Source: an uncultured Eubacteriales bacterium
GTDB lineage: Bacteria > Bacillota > Clostridia > Christensenellales > UBA1242
DNA length: 18,873 nt
Assembly (NCBI GenBank): GCA_949096025.1
Contig: CARXKP010000019.1
Coordinates: 1 to 18,873, forward strand
Reading direction: 5' to 3'
Shown: positions 14,633-18,873 of the stretch, piece by piece
Position numbering within the stretch: the stretch's first letter is position 1
Layout of the letters: every line of letters begins with the position of its first letter
Program-made: the position numbers and the translations under genes
The notes under the pieces: generated by a model
Told to the model about the DNA's origin: nothing
Databases searched by the model: none
Seen by the model: only the letters and a program-made list of their open reading frames with translations

Positions 14633-15559
14633 ATGAGAACAATAAATGTTTTAATAGGTACTAATGAAAAAGAAATAAAGGATTTTTTTAATATTTTATC
14701 TGCTAAAAAACAAGTAAAATTTTTTTCTTCTGAAAATATGAATGAAGTTATCAAATCTATAAATCAAGGTGAAAATCTTGCTGTTATTGTACAAAATAAT
14801 TTAGTTTTAATTAGTAAAATAATTGAAACTGCTAAAGAATTTGGTTATTTAATAAAAGGGGACTTATTTTTAGATGAAAATCAAGAAGATGATTTATTAT
14901 CACTTGAAAATGGCTTTCATAAATTAAATATCTATAAAAATGGAAAATTAATTAAAGGAGATATGAAACCTCTTATTGCAACATCAAATTTAGGGAAAAT
15001 TGCTATTTATACACAAATTTTTAAAGAACTCGGATTGCATTGTTGTTCCCTTAGAGATATAAAGGTAGACATTGAAATTGAAGAAAATGGGAAAAATGAA
15101 CTTGAAAATGCAATGATTAAAGCAAAAGCATATCACGAAGTTACTGGGTTACCAGTGCTTTGTAATGATAGTGGGCTTGTAATAGAAAAATTCGCACCTG
15201 CTGATCAACCAGGGGTTTTTGTTAGAAGGTATGGAGGAAGAGAACTTACTGATGAAGAAACGATAAAAATATTTTCTGAAAAACTTGCAAAAGTCGGTGG
15301 AGAAAGTGATGCTTACTTTAATGTCGGAATTGTTTTATGTGATAAAAACGGAGAATTTCATTCTAGACTTTTTAAAAGTTATCGCTATATGAAATTGCCA
15401 GCAAGCAAAGTTGTTGAAAAAGGACTTCCGCTTAGGTCGCTTGATTATAACAAGGAATTTGGCAAATATATGAGTGAAATGACAATTGAAGAGGCTAATG
15501 CTTCAGAGGGTGATTGTATTAAATTACAAACAGAGTTTGTTAAGGAAATATTTGGATAA
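14633..15559 (+). CDS. RdgB/HAM1-type NTP pyrophosphatase with extra N-terminal region, divergent active site
   Basis: 308 aa; ordinary RdgB is ~195 aa. Residues 111-308 form the HAM1 domain, which hydrolyses non-canonical purine NTPs such as ITP, dITP and XTP to the monophosphate. Visible are IATSNLGKI (ATxNxGK), ENGKNELENAMIKAKAY, NDSGLVIE (usually DDSGL) and PGVFVRRYGG. The usual C-terminal SHRxxA base-recognition motif is replaced by ASEGDCIK, so substrate choice may be changed. Residues 1-110 are an unrecognised alpha/beta region. ATG 14633 was chosen; the earlier TTG at 14615 lies inside the possible promoter. An internal ATG at 14963 (residue 111) directly follows AAAGGAGAT, exactly at the domain border. 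That could be an internal start or a relic of a once separate gene. Confidence 0.8.
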   Translation: MRTINVLIGTNEKEIKDFFNILSAKKQVKFFSSENMNEVIKSINQGENLAVIVQNNLVLISKIIETAKEFGYLIKGDLFLDENQEDDLLSLENGFHKLNIYKNGKLIKGDMKPLIATSNLGKIAIYTQIFKELGLHCCSLRDIKVDIEIEENGKNELENAMIKAKAYHEVTGLPVLCNDSGLVIEKFAPADQPGVFVRRYGGRELTDEETIKIFSEKLAKVGGESDAYFNVGIVLCDKNGEFHSRLFKSYRYMKLPASKVVEKGLPLRSLDYNKEFGKYMSEMTIEEANASEGDCIKLQTEFVKEIFG

Positions 15560-15648
15560 ATGTTATATTATAATAAATATTTATTAATAATTATTTTAGA
15601 ATAAATATTAAAATATAATTATATATTTATAATTATAAAAACATAAAT

Positions 15649-15676
15649 AAAAAGATTGCAATTTGCAATCTTTTTT
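15649..15676. terminator. Bidirectional terminator between convergent genes
   Basis: AAAAAGATTGC / GCAATCTTTTT with an AATTT loop and T runs on both strands. It lies between the RdgB-like gene (ends 15559) and the minus-strand gene ending at 15704. The bases from 15560 to 15648 are extremely AT-rich with nothing else recognisable. Confidence 0.85.
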
Positions 15677-15703
15677 CAATGTTAATATTGAGAAGTTTAA
15701 ATT

Positions 15704-16303
15704 TTACAATTTTGTTTCTTTTAAAATTTCAACAATTTCAGCCTTACCTTCAAAAAGTACTTCAACTGCTTGATTTTTAGGGCAATCTTGTGTCCAATAT
15801 GCTTTTGCTTTTTCTAGATAGTAGGTATATGATTGCCCACAGCGACCAACTAAACATTCTTTGATGCCGGCTCTAAAAATAATACCATTTAGTTTAACTG
15901 CTACTAGTTGATAAGAATTATCTTTTACAGTTGCCTTTTCGTCAAAATAATTAAGAGCCTGTTCTATAGTTTCTACAAGATACATTGAATGAAAGCGAGA
16001 AGGGTAGTCAGGATAAAAATTCTTTCTTATATCTTCTAAAGCTAAATCTCTTAAAATTACATCATAGGTATCTAAGCTATGTGCAATTTTAAATAACTGA
16101 CTTTTTTTAAACCTTTTAAATTTTGATTTAGATATTTTATACAACTTATCACAAAATCTTGTGTTTCCATCAATAAAACTAGAGTTAAAAACTTTTTCAT
16201 ATTGTCCATTTTTAGTATTTTTGTCAAAGACAAAGGTTTCGCCAACTTTATAATTTCTATTTGTAGCAACTTGATATAAAATTAAATCTTTTACTTTATC
16301 CAT
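15704..16303 (-). CDS. DUF2441-like protein, possible ADP-ribosyltransferase fold
   Basis: 199 aa, no signal peptide or membrane segment. DLILYQVATNRNYKVGETF near the N-terminus and PDYPSRFHSMYLVETIEQAL (residues 98-117) resemble the DUF2441 family as I remember it. The pattern of a first strand with a Tyr, then a segment ending in (S/R)xxYL followed by a helix with EQA, then a strand QLVAVKL, is also what ADP-ribosyltransferase-fold proteins of the KptA/DUF952 type show. The fold call is inference from motif shape only. The start is ATG 16303 with AGGAG upstream. It follows the GNAT gene by 20 bp in a three-gene leftward operon, and the hairpin at 15649-15676 ends it. Its function is unknown. 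Confidence 0.6.
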   Translation of the reverse strand: MDKVKDLILYQVATNRNYKVGETFVFDKNTKNGQYEKVFNSSFIDGNTRFCDKLYKISKSKFKRFKKSQLFKIAHSLDTYDVILRDLALEDIRKNFYPDYPSRFHSMYLVETIEQALNYFDEKATVKDNSYQLVAVKLNGIIFRAGIKECLVGRCGQSYTYYLEKAKAYWTQDCPKNQAVEVLFEGKAEIVEILKETKL

Positions 16304-16323
16304 ATAAATACTCCTAAAAATAT

Positions 16324-16752
16324 TTATTTTTTGTATTCAAAATATATTAGCTCATCTTCTTGTTTTGTATGTTTAAACCCTATTTTTGTAAACAAAGCAA
16401 TGCTAGTTTGATTGTCTTTATCAATGCTTACAATAACTTTGTTAAATTTGACAAATTTTTCATTCAAAACATCTTCTAATAAGCAAGTTGCAATACCTCG
16501 GTGCTGTTTTTCAGGTTTTACCCATAGGGCGAGATAGATAACGCTATTATCTTTTTCAATTTGCAATCCGCCAACTAATTCATTGTCAATCATTACTTTA
16601 TAATAAAAGACATTTTCGTTATTGATTACATAATCAAAAAAACCTTCACTTAAAGAAATAAACTTTTTGATTTCAGGCAAGTTGTGATAATTAAGAAGTT
16701 TATTTAAGTCATTATCGTCTTTGTTTTCTATTAACTGATAATTAAGTTTCAT
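16324..16752 (-). CDS. GNAT-family N-acetyltransferase
   Basis: 142 aa, typical for a single GNAT domain that moves an acetyl group from acetyl-CoA to an amine. Motif A is at residues 76-96: a strand with LWVKP, then QHRGIATCLLEDVL, where the Q/RxxGxA loop binds the CoA pyrophosphate. Motif B is NQTSIALFTKIGFKH near the end. The start is ATG 16752 with GGAGG about 8 nt upstream; TTG 16767 overlaps that site and is unlikely. It lies 26 bp after the dehydrogenase gene. The substrate cannot be told. Confidence 0.88.
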   Translation of the reverse strand: MKLNYQLIENKDDNDLNKLLNYHNLPEIKKFISLSEGFFDYVINNENVFYYKVMIDNELVGGLQIEKDNSVIYLALWVKPEKQHRGIATCLLEDVLNEKFVKFNKVIVSIDKDNQTSIALFTKIGFKHTKQEDELIYFEYKK

Positions 16753-16778
16753 AGGTGTGACCTCCAATTAGAGATGAT

Positions 16779-17502
16779 TTATTCTAAATTCATATGTGTT
16801 TGTTCAAAGACTAAATCTTTTAATACCAAACTCTTTTTATCATACAAATTATCTACTATAGTTTTAGCAACTTCATCAGGACTAGCGAATGTTTGTTGAA
16901 CTTCCTTGCTAACATAGTTTCGATTATTTTCCCAAAAGTCGGTATTAATTCCGCCTGGATATACGTTTACGACTTTGATATTTGTTCCAAATAGTTCTGA
17001 ACGCAATACTTGAGAATATCCTTCTTGAGCCGCTTTTGCAGCACAATAAAGACTTTCAAATTTAAAACCTCGCAACCCAGAAATTGAAATAATATTAACA
17101 ATCTTTACAATTTCTTTACTTTCTTTCATATATGGTAGAGCATTAGTTGTCATAAGAATAGTTCCATATACTATTGCAGGAAATACGGTTTCAATCATTT
17201 CTTTATTATTGTCATAAATTGTACCAAATTTGCCTACGCCTGCATTATTTACAAGACAAGTGATATTATATTTTTTTTGTAATATCATCATAAAATCTTT
17301 TTACAAAATTTTCATCACTTACATCGCCAGCATAAGTAACAATATCCTTTTTTGAATGTTGTTGCAATTCCGTTTTTGCTTCATCTAGATTTTTTTGATT
17401 TCTAGATATAATACAAACATTTTCTCCTTTAAGTAAAAATTCTTTAGCAAGATTTTTACCAATGCCTTTTGAACCGCCAGTAATAATAGTTATATTTTCC
17501 AT
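16779..17502 (-). pseudogene. Short-chain dehydrogenase/reductase, split by one frameshift in A8
   Basis: An NAD(P)-dependent Rossmann-fold oxidoreductase. The first frame starts at ATG 17502 behind AAGGAG and gives TGGSKGIG (the TGxxxGxG cofactor loop), GENVCIISRN and DVSDENF. It ends early at TAA after DDITKKI. The second frame resumes with YNITCLVNNAGVGKFG and holds the catalytic serine (ISISG) and YCAAK, then NVYPGGINTDFW. The break is at an A8 run on the coding strand (T8, 17271-17278). With seven A residues the protein reads ITKKYNITCLVNNAG without a gap and is 240 aa, the normal SDR length. All catalytic motifs survive. A sequencing error, slippage at the homopolymer or a recent mutation would all fit. 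The residues around the cofactor loop (SR after the second strand) lean towards NADPH. Confidence 0.88.
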
Positions 17503-17521
17503 ATTTATCTCCTTATTTTTT

Positions 17522-17530
17522 ATTATAACA
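17522..17530 (-). promoter_or_regulatory. Extended -10 promoter for the SDR-GNAT-DUF2441 operon
   Basis: On the minus strand TGTTATAAT: a perfect TATAAT at 17527-17522 with an extended-10 TG at 17530-17529. No good -35 is seen, which the extended -10 can offset. Transcription would start near 17515, just upstream of the AAGGAG site for ATG 17502. Confidence 0.6.
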
Positions 17531-17602
17531 TAGTATCTATTTATTTGTTTCAGTTTTTTCTTGTGTTTTTAATAATTTTTAATTTGAGTAATAATAACAT
17601 TA

Positions 17603-18799
17603 TTTGATTATTGACGAAATACATTTAATGCAAATAATCAAGCCATTGCTTATTCTGGTGTAAGAGTACCATTATGATAACTGCTATTTTTTTCCATAGG
17701 ATAATCATAATGATAATGGTACAACTGCTGAATTTGGTAGCTGGTTTCATAGATCATCGATATAAAGAAATTTGCCCTTGTATATTTAATAATTTTAAGG
17801 ATATGAGCATAGGTGAGTTGAGTTTTTGGGCAACCTCAAATTATGCTTACGAGAAGAGTTCTAAAAATCTTGTTGTTTTTGTTAGAGATAAAGTTTCTTC
17901 AAGAGCAGATTGAAAACGCAGAGATTTTTACTTCTGAAAACTGTGTTCAAATTTATGATAAAGATAAAAATTTAACTAAAATTTTTAGGTATTCAAATGG
18001 TCGATTTAATAAAATTGATGAAATAAACGATAAAATTGAAAAAGTTATAGATTTCGAAATTAATCCTACAAGAGGTATTAGCGATAAGCCTAAAGATTAT
18101 AAAACATACTATATTAGCAGTGGTAGCACAACTGGTAGAGTATATGATGCTCAAACAAGAGAATTTTTACTTGATGGACGAAAAGAAATTGAATATCACA
18201 ATGTTAGTGGCGGAAAGACTTTTCAATTTAAAGAGAGTATTGATGGAAAAGATTATGTAGGATTGTATTATTTAGACACTGATAAAATTATTGTTGACCC
18301 TAAAGATAAAATCATTTAGGTCGATTATGACATTAACACTACAACAAAAAAAGAAGATGGTTCACTTGTTTTCTTTGCAGAGAAAGAAGTTACTGAGGGG
18401 GATAATACTGATAATTATTGGGGAATTACTGACTCAAGTGGTAAAATAATAGTTGATTTTGCTTATAATATTATTGGAAAAAATAAAACACAAACAAAGG
18501 TTACAGAGAAAGGAAATAGCTGTTTAACTATACCAGTATATGAAATGCTTGGTAAAGATGGGAAAAGAGCTTTTTTGAGAGTTTGGGGAGATAAGAACTT
18601 ATATAAAGAAGATGAAGTTGATTGTTATGTAAGTTCTAATTCAGATAGAATAAGTAATGGTTGCGTTAAATCTGACTCTGCTTATAGTAAGGCAATGTCT
18701 GATGCCCTAATAATTGCAGGAATAGCAACAGGAAACGTAGGGCTTATGAGTTTTGGTATTGCTCAATCAATTTATGATAATGAAAGAGATTATGACTAA
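17603..18799 (+). pseudogene. Decayed WG-repeat-like protein gene
   Basis: Fragments of one protein lie in shifting frames. One frame gives RYKEICPCIFNNFKDMSIGE to VRDKVSSRAD and stops at TGA 17911. The next frame continues ENAEIFTSENCVQIYDKDKN through VDPKDKII and stops at TAG 18317-18319. The same frame is then open to TAA 18797-18799, with ITDSSGKIIVDFAYNIIG and a C-terminal stretch DALIIAGIATGNVGLMSFG. Dropping one T near 17911 joins the first two pieces. The repeated Gly-Lys-Ile-Ile-(V/D) strands with YxLD/YWGI turns resemble WG (KWG) repeats. No convincing start codon with a Shine-Dalgarno site or signal peptide was found at the 5' end, where 17603-17760 is broken by stops in all frames (pieces such as NQAIAYSGVRVPL and NGTTAEFGSWFHR). 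The left border is approximate. At least two lesions plus a lost start argue for a true pseudogene. Confidence 0.65.
17666..17722. repeat. Inverted repeat GTACCATTAT ... ATAATGGTAC
   Basis: 10-bp perfect arms at 17666-17675 and 17713-17722 with a 37-bp interior, inside the decayed 5' end of the WG-like pseudogene. No transposase or target duplication is seen beside it. Significance unknown. Confidence 0.5.
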
Positions 18800-18802
18800 A
18801 TA

Positions 18803-18833
18803 AAAAAAATCGTATTTTATATACGATTTTTTT
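18803..18833 (+). terminator. Intrinsic terminator after the WG-like pseudogene
   Basis: A-rich arm ending ATCGTAT (18803-18815), loop TTTAT, then ATACGAT and a T run to 18833. It is 3 bp past the last stop. The last 40 bases of the window show nothing recognisable. Confidence 0.85.
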
Positions 18834-18873
18834 ATTTAAAATGAAAGTTCTTTTTTAAGGATTATATTTAATT

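Noticed and set aside
17666..17722. Ends of a small insertion element (MITE)
   Set aside because: The arms are only 10 bp, the interior is 37 bp, and no target-site duplication or second copy is visible in the window.
17843..17930. Independent secreted protein starting at ATG 17843 with a hydrophobic N-terminus
   Set aside because: The hydrophobic residues come from reading an AT-rich frame opposite the better-fitting upstream fragment, and no Shine-Dalgarno site is present; the pseudogene reading explains both frames.
17911..18319. Alternative genetic code (TGA or TAG read as an amino acid)
   Set aside because: Only the decayed gene would need it; other genes use TGG for Trp and end cleanly, and the TGA also coincides with a frameshift.

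Overview
The window is very AT-rich (roughly 30% GC by eye) and uses the standard bacterial code: Trp is TGG and most genes stop at TAA. Purine-rich Shine-Dalgarno sites of the AGGAGG type precede most starts, and short U-tailed hairpins close the transcription units. A rubrerythrin, BspA-type leucine-rich repeats, zinc-ribbon/SPFH membrane proteins and a WG-repeat-like relic fit an anaerobic, host-associated member of the Bacillota (Clostridia-like). Genus cannot be resolved from this sequence.

Layout. (1) 1-3808, plus strand: the tail of a coiled-coil protein, then a giant leucine-rich repeat protein (1187 aa) with no signal peptide and an unrecognised C-terminal domain. (2) 3861-11087: a divergent NAD cluster. 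Leftward from 7182 run a SAM methyltransferase, NAD synthetase NadE, an ADP-ribosylglycohydrolase broken by one frameshift, and an NrtR-type Nudix/winged-helix regulator. Rightward from 7326 run a nicotinamidase-Nudix (ADP-ribose pyrophosphatase) fusion, a NadR-type adenylyltransferase, nicotinate phosphoribosyltransferase and a P-loop kinase. The 143-bp gap between the two arms holds back-to-back sigma-A promoters that look like an inverted duplication. A 21-bp palindrome lies over the leftward -10, and a partial copy over the rightward -10. (3) 11140-11739: rubrerythrin. (4) 11911-14544: a YdjI/YdjG-like operon of an SPFH protein with three zinc ribbons, a tail-anchored zinc-ribbon protein and a two-TM zinc-ribbon protein. 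(5) 14633-15559: a divergent RdgB/HAM1-type NTP pyrophosphatase with an extra N-terminal region. (6) 15704-17502, minus strand: a short-chain dehydrogenase (frameshifted in an A8 run), a GNAT acetyltransferase and a DUF2441-like/possible ART-fold protein. (7) About 17600-18799: a decayed WG-repeat-like gene.

How it fits together. The NAD cluster can rebuild NAD from nicotinamide or nicotinate (PncA domain, PncB, adenylyltransferase, NadE). It can also dispose of ADP-ribose, which DraG-type hydrolases release and the Nudix domain cleaves. Because the nicotinamidase and the Nudix enzyme are one polypeptide, a single protein may handle both products of NAD glycohydrolysis. The regulator at the end of the leftward arm is the natural candidate to bind the palindromes and so control both arms and itself.

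Caution: two of the broken genes carry single-base length changes in homopolymers (C6 and A8). These may be sequencing errors rather than real mutations.
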